Shown here one piece after another: positions 1 to 7,839 of a DNA stretch of 18,012 nt. A program made the position numbers and the translations under genes. The number at the start of each line of letters is the position of its first letter. Position 1 is the stretch's first letter. The DNA is from Pinguiococcus pyrenoidosus (Eukaryota > Sar > Pinguiophyceae > Pinguiochrysidales > Pinguiochrysidaceae). A model generated the notes under the pieces. It was not told the DNA's origin. It made no database searches and saw only the letters and a list, made by a program, of their open reading frames with translations. The stretch spans positions 1-18,012 of the forward strand of contig JAAMXY010001517.1 in assembly GCA_019677205.1 (NCBI GenBank), given 5' to 3'.

Positions 1-1
1 G

Positions 2-2776
2 AATACCTTGTCTTTCCAAGTCTACTCCGTCGCGTCCGATGCGGCAGCAGACGATACGTACCATCTCGAGCTCGGCTCTCGAGTCGAAGGAGACTTCGAC
101 GTCGATGCGGACTCGTCGTCGACCTTCTCGCAGGCGCTCTCGGTCGGGCGCTACGCTCTCGTTGTGCATGTGGTGCACAGCGATGAGCATGACGGAAGAT
201 ACAAGCTCGATGCGAAGTTCTTGGGAGGCTGCTCGCCGCAGCTTGTCGAGCCCTCAGCTATCGAGCAAGCACAAGCTTCGAGACGCCTGCAGACGCCTGG
301 TGTCTTCGATCCCACCGTGGATAACATCTTCACCGCTGTGAGCAGCTGGATCAGCAATCGGACTGCGGCCGAGGCAAGCTACGGCCACATCTCGACGTGG
401 AACACGAGTGGTATTACGAACATGGGAAGCCTCTTCAGCGACCGGGCGTTCTTCAACGACGACATCGGGGCCTGGGACACCAGCAGTGTCACCAACATGG
501 ATTTCATGTTCTTTTACGCGGCCTCTTTCAATCAGGACATCGGAGGCTGGGACACCAGCAGTGTCGCCAACATGGATTACATGTTCTTTCACGCGGCCGC
601 TTTCAATCAAGACATCAGCGCATGGGATACCAGCAGTGTCACCATGATGGGATACATGTTTTCTGATGCTACTGTGTTCAACCAGAACCTCAGCACATGG
701 AATACCAGCAGCGTCGTTGACATGAGATACATGTTCAATCGCGCGAGGGCCTTTAAGGGAGACATCAGCAGCTGGGACACCGGCAGCGTCACCAGGATGG
801 ATTGGATGTTTGCGTTTGCCGACGTTTTCAACCAAGACATCGGCTCCTGGGACACCAGTAGCGTTACAGATATGAGCTCCATGTTTTACGACGCACCGGT
901 CTTCAACCAAAACATCAGCGGCTGGGATACCAGCCGCGTTTCTGCCATACGTTTTATGTTTCGAGGTGCCACCGCCTTCAACAGAGACGTCGGAGGCTGG
1001 GACACCCGCAGTGTCACCAACATGGAGTTCATGTTCTTTCTCGCGGCCGCTTTCAATCAAGACATCAGCGCCTGGGATACCAGCAGCGTCAGGACCATGC
1101 GATACATGTTTTATGAAGCTACTGTGTTCAACCAGAACCTCAGCGCATGGAATACCAGCAGCGTCGTTGACATGAGCCACATGTTCAATCGCGCGAGGGC
1201 CTTTAAGGGAGACATCAGCAGCTGGGACACCGGCAGCGTCACCAGGATGGATTGGATGTTTGCGTTTGCCGACGTTTTCAACCAAGACATCGGCTCCTGG
1301 GACACCAGTAGCGTTACAGATATGAGCTCCATGTTTTACGACGCACCGGTCTTCAACCAAAACATCAGTGGCTGGGACACCAGCAGTGTCACCGACATGC
1401 GTCTTATGTTTCGAGGTGCCACCGCCTTCAACAGAGACGTCGGAGGCTGGGACACCCGCAGTGTCACCAACATGGAGTACATGTTCTTTCTCGCGGCCTC
1501 TTTCAACCAAGACATCAGCGCCTGGAACACCAGCCAAGTCACGGCCATGACGGACATGTTCTATGAGGCCTTCGATTTCGACCAGACGATTTGCTGGGAT
1601 CTTTCCAGTCTGTCGTCTCCGGTGGATCCTTCCTTGATTGCGCGGAACAGTGGTGGCGGCGAGGTGTACGACGAGGACTGTTTAGACTGCCCGTGCGCAC
1701 CATCGCCACCGCCAACGATCACCCCGACGCCTGCTCCATCGATCACCCCGACGCCTGCTCCATCGATGATGCCGACGGGCGTCTTCGACCCTGTCGAAGA
1801 CAATCTTCGCGCTGCTGTAGATCTCTGGGTGACGGATCGTGCTGCCGCCCTGAATCAGTACGGACACATCTCGACGTGGAATACAACGGGTATCGACAGC
1901 ATGAGCTCTTTATTTTCCGGAAAGAGCACTTTCAACGATGACATCAGCGGCTGGGATACCAGCAGCGTGACCACCATGAACACGATGTTTCGAGAAGCCG
2001 CCGCCTTCAATCATGATATCGGCGCCTGGAATGTCAGCAGCGTCACAGATATGCGTCAGATGTTTCGTGGAGCCGCCGCCTTCAACGGCAACATCAGCGC
2101 CTGGGATGTCAGCAGCGTCACCAACATGGCTGAGATGTTTCGAGGTGCCGCCACCTTCAATCAAGACATCGGTGGCTGGGACATCGGCCTTTCCAGCTTG
2201 TTTAGGATGTTTGAGGGTGCCAGCGCCTTCAACCAAGACATCAGCGCTTGGGATGTCAGCGGCGTTGAAGACATGGGTGAGACCTTTCAAAATGCCGCCT
2301 CGTTCAACCAAGACATCAGCGCCTGGAACACCAGCCAAGTCACGGCCATGGCGAACATGTTCTATGGGGCCTTCGATTTCGACCAGACGATTTGCTGGGA
2401 TCTTTCCAGTCTGTCGTCTCCCGCGGATCCTTCCTTGATTGCGGAGAATAGTGGTGGCGGCGAGGTGTACGACGAGGACTGTTTAGACTGCCCGTGCGTA
2501 CCATCGCCGGAGCCGACGCCAGCTCCAACCACCCCACTACCGCCGTCTCACTCGTCTACACCGACGCCTTCTTCGACGTCTGTTCCGACGTCCATGCCAA
2601 CGTCGAACTCGAGCTCCGCTCCCACAGCGCTTTCCATCGATGGCGGTGGCGGTGGCGACGACGGGGGCCTCTCCGACGGGGCGCTCGCTGGCATCGTCGT
2701 TGGTGCAGTGGCTGGAGTCAGCATTGTTGGCTTCGCTGTTTTCTTCAACTTCTTCCAGCCAGCGAAGAGCGGCTAA
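2..2776 (+). CDS. DUF285-repeat surface protein, 5'-partial, C-terminal membrane anchor
   Basis: The frame is open from the left edge and stops at 2774-2776. The first apparent start codon is TTG, so the true start and any signal peptide lie upstream. The visible part is about 924 residues. Residues ~1-95 are unassigned. Then come two homologous modules (299-1703 and 1778-2502), each with an N-cap (GVFDP..DN), 25-residue repeats of the type W-D/N-T-S-S-V-T-x-M-x-x-M-F-x-x-A-x-x-F-N-Q-D-I, and a cysteine-bearing C-cap (TICWDLSS ... CLDCPC). These match the DUF285 / 26-residue surface-repeat family, known from bacterial surface proteins and also found in protists; such repeats form solenoid adhesion or recognition domains. 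A Pro/Ser/Thr stalk follows, then an Asp/Gly stretch, a hydrophobic helix (about 2678-2755) and a tail ending QPAKSG. I infer a type I plasma-membrane protein with its solenoids outside. No intron is visible. The ligand is unknown. Confidence 0.88.
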   Translation, partial: NTLSFQVYSVASDAAADDTYHLELGSRVEGDFDVDADSSSTFSQALSVGRYALVVHVVHSDEHDGRYKLDAKFLGGCSPQLVEPSAIEQAQASRRLQTPGVFDPTVDNIFTAVSSWISNRTAAEASYGHISTWNTSGITNMGSLFSDRAFFNDDIGAWDTSSVTNMDFMFFYAASFNQDIGGWDTSSVANMDYMFFHAAAFNQDISAWDTSSVTMMGYMFSDATVFNQNLSTWNTSSVVDMRYMFNRARAFKGDISSWDTGSVTRMDWMFAFADVFNQDIGSWDTSSVTDMSSMFYDAPVFNQNISGWDTSRVSAIRFMFRGATAFNRDVGGWDTRSVTNMEFMFFLAAAFNQDISAWDTSSVRTMRYMFYEATVFNQNLSAWNTSSVVDMSHMFNRARAFKGDISSWDTGSVTRMDWMFAFADVFNQDIGSWDTSSVTDMSSMFYDAPVFNQNISGWDTSSVTDMRLMFRGATAFNRDVGGWDTRSVTNMEYMFFLAASFNQDISAWNTSQVTAMTDMFYEAFDFDQTICWDLSSLSSPVDPSLIARNSGGGEVYDEDCLDCPCAPSPPPTITPTPAPSITPTPAPSMMPTGVFDPVEDNLRAAVDLWVTDRAAALNQYGHISTWNTTGIDSMSSLFSGKSTFNDDISGWDTSSVTTMNTMFREAAAFNHDIGAWNVSSVTDMRQMFRGAAAFNGNISAWDVSSVTNMAEMFRGAATFNQDIGGWDIGLSSLFRMFEGASAFNQDISAWDVSGVEDMGETFQNAASFNQDISAWNTSQVTAMANMFYGAFDFDQTICWDLSSLSSPADPSLIAENSGGGEVYDEDCLDCPCVPSPEPTPAPTTPLPPSHSSTPTPSSTSVPTSMPTSNSSSAPTALSIDGGGGGDDGGLSDGALAGIVVGAVAGVSIVGFAVFFNFFQPAKSG
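386..1608 (+). repeat. First DUF285 repeat array (16 units of 75 bp plus C-cap)
   Basis: Sixteen consecutive repeat units of about 25 residues run from HISTW to the TICWDLSS cap. Conserved positions are Trp, the Ser/Thr-rich turn, Val, Met, Met-Phe, Ala and Phe-Asn. Unit length is almost invariant, as expected of a regular solenoid. The matching array in the second module (from 1865 to about 2410) has seven units, one of them a residue short (around 2180-2205, [11 protein letters not shown]). Confidence 0.9.
541..1500 (+). repeat. 450-bp higher-order tandem duplication inside the array
   Basis: Six 75-bp units form a super-repeat with a 450-bp period. The segment starting 'cggaggctgg' at 541 recurs at 991, and its beginning recurs again at 1441. 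By eye, 729-918 and 1179-1368 are identical over 190 bp, and flanking parts differ at only a few positions. This points to recent unequal crossing-over or gene conversion within the gene. Confidence 0.9.
1502..2508 (+). repeat. Near-identical C-cap segments of the two modules (offset 801 bp)
   Basis: Segment 1502-1707 matches 2303-2508 over about 206 bp, with about nine mismatches by eye. It codes for the last repeat, the TICWDLSS cap and the CLDCPC cysteine cluster. The repeats between these caps are much less alike, so the caps have been homogenised or duplicated more recently than the rest of the modules. Confidence 0.85.
1716..1763 (+). repeat. 24-bp tandem repeat coding the inter-module PTPAPS linker
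   Basis: Two perfect 24-bp copies (1716-1739 and 1740-1763) code for the ITPTPAPS linker between the two solenoid modules. Pro/Thr/Ser linkers of this kind are usually extended and O-glycosylated. A longer Pro/Ser/Thr stalk at about 2503-2630 links the second module to the membrane helix. Confidence 0.9.
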
Positions 2777-3375
2777 GGAGGTATCAAGCGCTTCATTGGA
2801 GGCTCGGAATTGAAGGAGAGGATGCGTCCTGAGAGAACCTTTTGGAGAGGGACTTCATGGCCGACCCGATCTCGAAGGAACATGACTACACAGAGACCGA
2901 TGCGTTCTGCGCCAAGCTCCGGCGTTGTCCAGCGATGCTTCTTTCCTCTAGTCGATTCTGAGACAGCCCAAGTCTGCATGTAAGGGATCGTCCGTAGCTT
3001 TCGAGTAGGCCAAACGAGCGAAAGGCGTCGTACGTCGCTCTCAAACAAGCACAACCCATTCCGTCCTCTTGCTCCTCCATGTCTCCTTCTCTCGCAGCCA
3101 GGGGTTCGGGAAGTGTGATTCACGCGCCAGTAGGAGGTACACGGAGAGATGGAGGCGAGGCCCCTGGAGAACGTGCTACTTATAGACACTGTCATTCGGG
3201 CATGCATGATGAACCATCAAAGGTGGAAAGAGGGCAGCTACGAAGTTGATTCACAACTCGTGTGATTAGCAAAAGTTCATGCGCTGGGCCTCGCAGAGAG
3301 TGGTCGACTCCAAAGGGCTCCCGCTCGGTTTCCAAGGCCATCCGGAGTTTGCCGGTATTCATCATGTATGCCGAA

Positions 3376-3389
3376 GGAAAGAGAGAGAG

Positions 3390-3430
<41 letters not shown>

Positions 3431-3522
3431 CAGAGAGAGAGAGAGAGGGAGAGAGAGGGACAGAGAGAGAGAGAGGGAGAGAGAGGGAGAGAGAGAGAGA
3501 GAGGGAGAGAGACAGACAGAGG
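3376..3522. repeat. GA/TC-rich microsatellite (purine tract)
   Basis: About 147 bp of almost uninterrupted purine on the + strand: (GA)n with GGGA, GATA and GACA interruptions. The subunit 'gggacagagagagagag' appears twice. Long mirror-symmetric purine-pyrimidine tracts can form triplex (H-DNA). The tract lies about 290 bp downstream of the GPCR stop, where the - strand reads as (CT)n. Confidence 0.95.
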
Positions 3523-3716
3523 AAAGCGCGAAAGCAGAGAATGGGTTCATTTTCTCCTAACGGAAGCTCAACACTCAATGCATTACACACATGCTTAGCA
3601 AGCACTCGCGAGGCCCAATCACCCAAATGCACTGCGGCTGCTAAACTCCGTCTGCATTGATGATGACCATACATCATCACTTGTGCCCTCAGCTGCAGCT
3701 TCGTTCGATGTGCAGG

Positions 3717-3760
3717 TCGTAGTTCGTAGGTCGTAAATTTCGTAGTTCGTAAATTTGTAG
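3717..3760. repeat. Short interleaved TCGTAGT / TCGTAAATTT repeats
   Basis: The 11-mer cgtagttcgta occurs at 3718-3728 and 3741-3751. The 10-mer tcgtaaattt occurs at 3731-3740 and 3747-3756. The cluster lies about 50 bp downstream of the GPCR stop (gene on the - strand), so it would be in that gene's 3' UTR. Function unknown; simple slippage is the default explanation. Confidence 0.8.
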
Positions 3761-3808
3761 TCTATGCTTCCTGGTCCGACGTCGTGTGCGGTAGTTGGTG
3801 GCAGCTTC

Positions 3809-6343
3809 TTACAAGTCCTGGTCGGACTGAGCCAGCGAGCTCTTCATGTCGATAGTCACTGTATTGCTCTTAGGCGTGTTGGAGACGTGGCTGGAGCTGG
3901 ACTCGTTGGTGGTGCCTGCGACGTTGGACGTAATCGTGACAGAGGTCTTGGAGGGTGCGGCGTTGGAGCTGTTGGCTCCGTAGAGGGCAGTCTCCATGTC
4001 GACGCCGTCTCGTATTGCCTTCATCTTGGGTAGGAAGATGAGCACGAGAGCGCCGGACGTGCCCAACATGATGGCCAGGCTGCGGATCAACGTGGCCAAC
4101 AGCAGCGAGTCGGCCATGCTGTACACCACGATACTCACGATCGCCAGGATCATGACTTGGTAGACACTGCTGAGAATGTCGCGCGTCTCGGCGAAGTGGT
4201 CGCTCACGTAGCGCGTGAGCCACGCCAGGAAGCACGTGCCCGACAACAACGAGATCTTCACGGCCCACAGCAGGTACTTGAAGACGCCGCCGCCGCGGCA
4301 GCGGAGCTGCTCAATCTCCACGGGGATCCCGTCGGTGATCTCCTTCTCGCTCTCCATCTTGTACGGCGACACCAACGCCGAGATGGCCAGGATGATGATG
4401 TCGAGGAAGGCGAAGAAGGCGACAATCTTGAACATGTCGTTCATGGACACGCGGACTTTCTTCAGCTTGCGATTCTCGAAGATGCGCCACACGCGGTACA
4501 GCTTGGCGATCAGCGCGATGATGGCGAAGGTGAAGGCCACGTGGAACACGCGCGGCGCCACCGTGCAAGCGGACCGGCCTTCGTCACCCACCAGCAAGAA
4601 GCTGCTGACGTTGAGCACGAGGCAGCCGAACATGCACACGGCCGAGAGCTCCGGCTGCGCCAGGCGGATGACGGCGTGCTTGCGGAAGTACAGGAGCCAC
4701 ACCAGAAACGCGGCGCACACGGCGGTCCCGATGGACGCGAAGGCTACGGTGGCCTGGCCGAAGGGACTGTCCCTGGGGACGAAGGCACACTCCGTGCTGG
4801 CCCTGGGCTCCGTGTCCTGGCAGCTGATCCCTTCGATGAGGCGGAAGCTCACCACGTAGTCGGCGTCCGAGTTGCAGCCCTCGTCGCTGATGCTGTAGTC
4901 GGAGGGCAGGCAGCTGCGCAGCACCTGCGACGGCGGCGGAGTGGTGCCGCCGCCCGGGTAGGTCAGGGCTTGCTCGGCGGTGTAGGAGCCGCTCGCAGCC
5001 GTGTAAGTGCCCCTGTCGACGAAGCCGAGATTGCCGTCGGCCTGGAAGAGCACGTTCTGCACTAGCGAGTCGGTGACGCGGTCCAAGCGCGAGTTCAGGC
5101 TCATCGGGCCGGTGAACCCCTGGACCGTCTGCGCGCGGAGCGCCTCCAGCAACACGTTGAAGTTGCTGGGGTCCTTTCCCTGGGCGATGGTGGTGTTGGC
5201 GGCGTGGGCCCAAAACAGCACGGTATCGTGCAGGAGAGCGGCTTCGGCCACGAAACTGTCGTCGAAGGGGTATCTTGTGGAATTGACGACGTAGGGGAGG
5301 CCCAGGGCGTTCTGCGTGACGTTCTCAAGGGGCGCGGCCGTGCCGACGGGCGGGAAGCGGTAGTCCGAGAACACCTCTTCTTCGTAGTCCACCTCGAACT
5401 GCTCCGCAAAAATCTCGAAGTCCAGAGAGGCCAGCGGCGGCGGCACGATGGTGATGGTGTCGTGGAAGGCTCTTCCGGCCTCGGCGTCCGCCTCGACACC
5501 CCAGCCCTCTGGCCAGCGTCTCCTGCCGGCCTTGTGGCAGTCGGGCTCGACGTCGAAGAGGAAGTACTGGTAGCCTTCCAGCATGCCGAGGCGACTCGCC
5601 GCCAACATGAGGCTCCGAATGTCTCGGCAGTCGGCGAGCAAGATGACCACTCGGGTTCCGGACTGCTTCAGCGCGTTCATGATCTCGATGGTGTTGGCGA
5701 CGTTCTCCGCACTTTGCTCGTCGAAGGATCCGCGATAGCTCAGCCTCACGTCGGCCGCATACCTCGGAGCGGTGTACCGCAGGAAGGCGTCGGCCATCTC
5801 GCCGTAGGTCAGCCCATCTTGGAACAGCAGGCCGAAGTTGGTCCAGTTGGCCGCCTGGGCCACCGGGAAGAAGCCCTCCGCCAAGTCCACCGGCGTCGGC
5901 TTGATCCGCGCGGTGTTGCCGCTGCCGACGAAGGGGTTGGTGAGGAGGGCGCTCTGGGTCCCGAAGGTCACCAGGCCGAGGTCGAAGTAGTTGCCGATGG
6001 GCGCCACGCTCAAGGCCGCGTAGTCGCAGCCCGGGCCGATGTACACGTCCACGTCGAACTTGAGGCTGATGTCCATGAAGGCCGTCACGGCGTGGCTGAG
6101 GTCGCATCGCGTGTCGTGCCAGACCCACTTGAGCTCCGTGTCGCGGAGCAGGTCACTGCGCGAATTGATGTCGGCGACGAGCCGGGGAATCGCGGACGAC
6201 AGGTACCGCCCGTATTCCGCCCGTCCAAAGCGGGTCTCCCAGTCCAGCAGGAAGCAGAGCGTGAGCTCTCCTGGCGGCGTCTGCGCACGCGTGGCGGCCC
6301 ACGACAGGCCCAAGAGCGCCAGCGCCAGCAGCTGGCTCGGCAT
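3809..6343 (-). CDS. Class C (GABA-B-like) G-protein-coupled receptor, intronless
   Basis: 844 residues in a single exon. I start at the Met codon at 6341-6343 because a clear signal peptide follows (MPSQLLALALLGLSWAA, cut near TRAQ); the frame stays open upstream to 6637 but that stretch looks non-coding. Residues ~25-440 resemble the ANF-receptor / periplasmic-binding Venus flytrap (IGPGCDYAA, hydrophobic strand-helix pattern), which binds small ligands in class C receptors. Residues ~475-525 are a cysteine-containing linker. Seven helices follow at about 532-553, 565-585, 597-617, 638-659, 687-709, 725-746 and 748-771. Class C hallmarks are AKLYRVWRIFENRKLKKV after TM3 and FLPKMKAI after TM7. 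The tail (~785-844) is Ser/Thr-rich, suiting phosphorylation. Several N-x-S/T sites occur in the ectodomain. The ligand cannot be read from the sequence; GABA or glutamate binding is not claimed. Confidence 0.93.
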   Translation of the reverse strand: MPSQLLALALLGLSWAATRAQTPPGELTLCFLLDWETRFGRAEYGRYLSSAIPRLVADINSRSDLLRDTELKWVWHDTRCDLSHAVTAFMDISLKFDVDVYIGPGCDYAALSVAPIGNYFDLGLVTFGTQSALLTNPFVGSGNTARIKPTPVDLAEGFFPVAQAANWTNFGLLFQDGLTYGEMADAFLRYTAPRYAADVRLSYRGSFDEQSAENVANTIEIMNALKQSGTRVVILLADCRDIRSLMLAASRLGMLEGYQYFLFDVEPDCHKAGRRRWPEGWGVEADAEAGRAFHDTITIVPPPLASLDFEIFAEQFEVDYEEEVFSDYRFPPVGTAAPLENVTQNALGLPYVVNSTRYPFDDSFVAEAALLHDTVLFWAHAANTTIAQGKDPSNFNVLLEALRAQTVQGFTGPMSLNSRLDRVTDSLVQNVLFQADGNLGFVDRGTYTAASGSYTAEQALTYPGGGTTPPPSQVLRSCLPSDYSISDEGCNSDADYVVSFRLIEGISCQDTEPRASTECAFVPRDSPFGQATVAFASIGTAVCAAFLVWLLYFRKHAVIRLAQPELSAVCMFGCLVLNVSSFLLVGDEGRSACTVAPRVFHVAFTFAIIALIAKLYRVWRIFENRKLKKVRVSMNDMFKIVAFFAFLDIIILAISALVSPYKMESEKEITDGIPVEIEQLRCRGGGVFKYLLWAVKISLLSGTCFLAWLTRYVSDHFAETRDILSSVYQVMILAIVSIVVYSMADSLLLATLIRSLAIMLGTSGALVLIFLPKMKAIRDGVDMETALYGANSSNAAPSKTSVTITSNVAGTTNESSSSHVSNTPKSNTVTIDMKSSLAQSDQDL

Positions 6344-7184
6344 GTGGACGGGGACGGAGCACACGTGGACGACGCCGAAACACTTCTCGCGCACTCGGAG
6401 CGCCGCAGGGCTGTAGGATGGCCAGGCGTCTCCGGGAGAGCGCAACGCGGTGAGATTGAAGGCGCGGAGCTGCCAGGGGCGTGACTCGCGCGTGTGCTTG
6501 GGGCGGCAAAGGAAGACGCGCGCAGAACGGCTCTCGAGAGTCACACCAGGACGCCCGTGACAGGCGCCCGTCCCGGCTAGGGCTCCGTGTCGCTCAGGCG
6601 CTGTACAGCAGGGCGCTCTGCTGGACTGGGTCCGCAATTATTTGCGTCACTTCGAGAAAGATCCCGGAAGCGAGGTGCGGCTTCCCAGACAAGCTATGTT
6701 AAGGCGACTCGCTTGGGAATGATGAGGGGGAGATACCCAGGCACATCAATGAGCACTGACGCATTCTGGACGGCTGCAACTTTAGACGCAATTTCATTGG
6801 ACCAAAGTTTTTGCGAGTCCGGTATTTCAGTCTTTCCAAGGAAGGATCGAACACCGCAATTTCGGGATCCATCCTCTCCTTGTATGCTACAGCTGATGCA
6901 TCACCAGCGCCGCAAAGACTTAAACGGAAGCCGGTCTGTTAGCTACGGAAGCCGGTTGCTCTCGTTGGGTTTTCTTCGCTCCCTCATCAAAAGGCGCATC
7001 TCCGGCGCAGATCTTGCGGCAATTGGACGCGCCCGGAGGAGTCTCCTGTAAGCAATGGCGCCGAATTCCTCCATACTTCATACTTCCCGCCAGAACGGGC
7101 CCACGCTGGGCGCTCCGGGAGGCTGCGCACGCATTGGCCGTCTTGTCGATGGATGTCAGGTATGGATCAGGAAGCTCAACTTGC

Positions 7185-7204
7185 CAGTACAGTACAGTAC
7201 AGTA
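7185..7204. repeat. (CAGTA)4 tandem repeat
   Basis: Four perfect copies of CAGTA. Two copies of the same pentamer also appear at 12482-12491, upstream of the ROCO gene. Probably a simple microsatellite. Confidence 0.9.
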
Positions 7205-7222
7205 GAACCCCCTTGAGATCGC

Positions 7223-7246
7223 TATACCGGTATACCGGTATACCGG
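7223..7246. repeat. (TATACCGG)3 palindromic tandem octamer
   Basis: Three perfect copies of TATACCGG. The junctions create the self-complementary 12-mers TATACCGGTATA and CCGGTATACCGG, so either strand can fold into a hairpin, and each copy is a symmetric binding site. It lies about 880 bp upstream of the GPCR start codon and about 590 bp downstream of the ROCO stop. Confidence 0.9.
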
Positions 7247-7839
7247 CAGATATGATCTTTGGATTGCAGCGCGAGCTTTCATGTAGCAGTCAACGAACAA
7301 GGTCATTGATTTCCTTTGCCGTCAAGTTCGGCTCTTCCCCCGCAGCGGGACAGCTCCAGAGGACCCGGACAGACACTAGAGCCGGACTCTGGTCTGATCT
7401 TAATTTCAGCCTTCCGGGTTGGGTTTTTTGGTTCCGCTGAATTCCGTCCGCCAACCCAGATCCGAGAGTCAATGACTTATTCATCTACTGCTCCAAGCTC
7501 CGCGGAACCCGTGTCTGTCCGGTGCCGTCCGCGGCCGCTTGGCGCGTTTTTGGGTCCCGCGGTCCCTCAACACCCCTCTCGCCGCTTCGGGCTGCTTCAA
7601 AGGCGTCGGGGGTGTGGGAGGACAGAACGGGAGCTGGGACGGGTGAATTTCGAAAAACGGGTCTGAACGAAGAAATACACCTTCCTCTTCGGCAGGACAC
7701 AACTTCTTGGATGCGCGTTTTTTTTGTGGCCTCCACAGACTTCAACGCACTTCGAAAACCACCGCAGAGTCGATGGCGAATGGGGCGCTTTCTCAGCAGA
7801 GGGTCCACGTCCAAGAACGAAGCACCTCCGCCCACTCTC

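Larger units (their letters stand above)
2777..3808. other. Convergent intergenic region (3' ends of both flanking genes)
   Basis: About 1 kb between the stop of the DUF285 surface protein (+) and the stop of the GPCR (-), so it holds both 3' UTRs and no promoter is required here. It contains the GA-rich tract at 3376-3522 and a TCGTA-type repeat at 3717-3760. I see no canonical AATAAA signal and no convincing gene. The reading frames present lack recognisable domains. Confidence 0.7.
6344..7839. other. Intergenic region: GPCR 5' flank and ROCO 3' flank
   Basis: About 1.5 kb between the GPCR start and the ROCO stop, both genes on the - strand. It should hold the ROCO 3' UTR on the right and the GPCR promoter and 5' UTR on the left. 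I see no TATA box that I would defend. Distinct features are a duplicated 12-mer, acggaagccggt, at 6924-6935 and 6945-6956, four CAGTA units at 7185-7204 and three TATACCGG units at 7223-7246. No convincing gene is present. Confidence 0.65.

Noticed and set aside
254-1537. 427-codon open frame antisense to the surface-protein repeats
   Set aside because: It is the shadow of a repetitive, GC-rich coding strand; its own repeats follow the 75-bp period and match no family.
386-2410. Regular 75-bp spacing resembling a CRISPR or satellite array
   Set aside because: Units are coding, in frame, and match DUF285 surface repeats; there are no identical repeats separated by unique spacers.
2773-3207. 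144-codon - strand frame downstream of the surface-protein gene
   Set aside because: No domain, no signal peptide, and composition unlike the neighbouring genes; insufficient for a gene call.
3192-3680. 162-codon frame containing long Ser-Leu repeats
   Set aside because: Created by the (CT)n strand of the microsatellite.
4157-5065. 302-codon open frame opposite the 7TM region
   Set aside because: Composition biased to Ala/Glu/His/Asp with no domain; antisense shadow.
5204-6484. 426-codon open frame opposite the GPCR
   Set aside because: The - strand carries an unmistakable receptor with signal peptide and 7TM; the opposite frame is low-complexity Gly/Val/Arg typical of GC-rich antisense.
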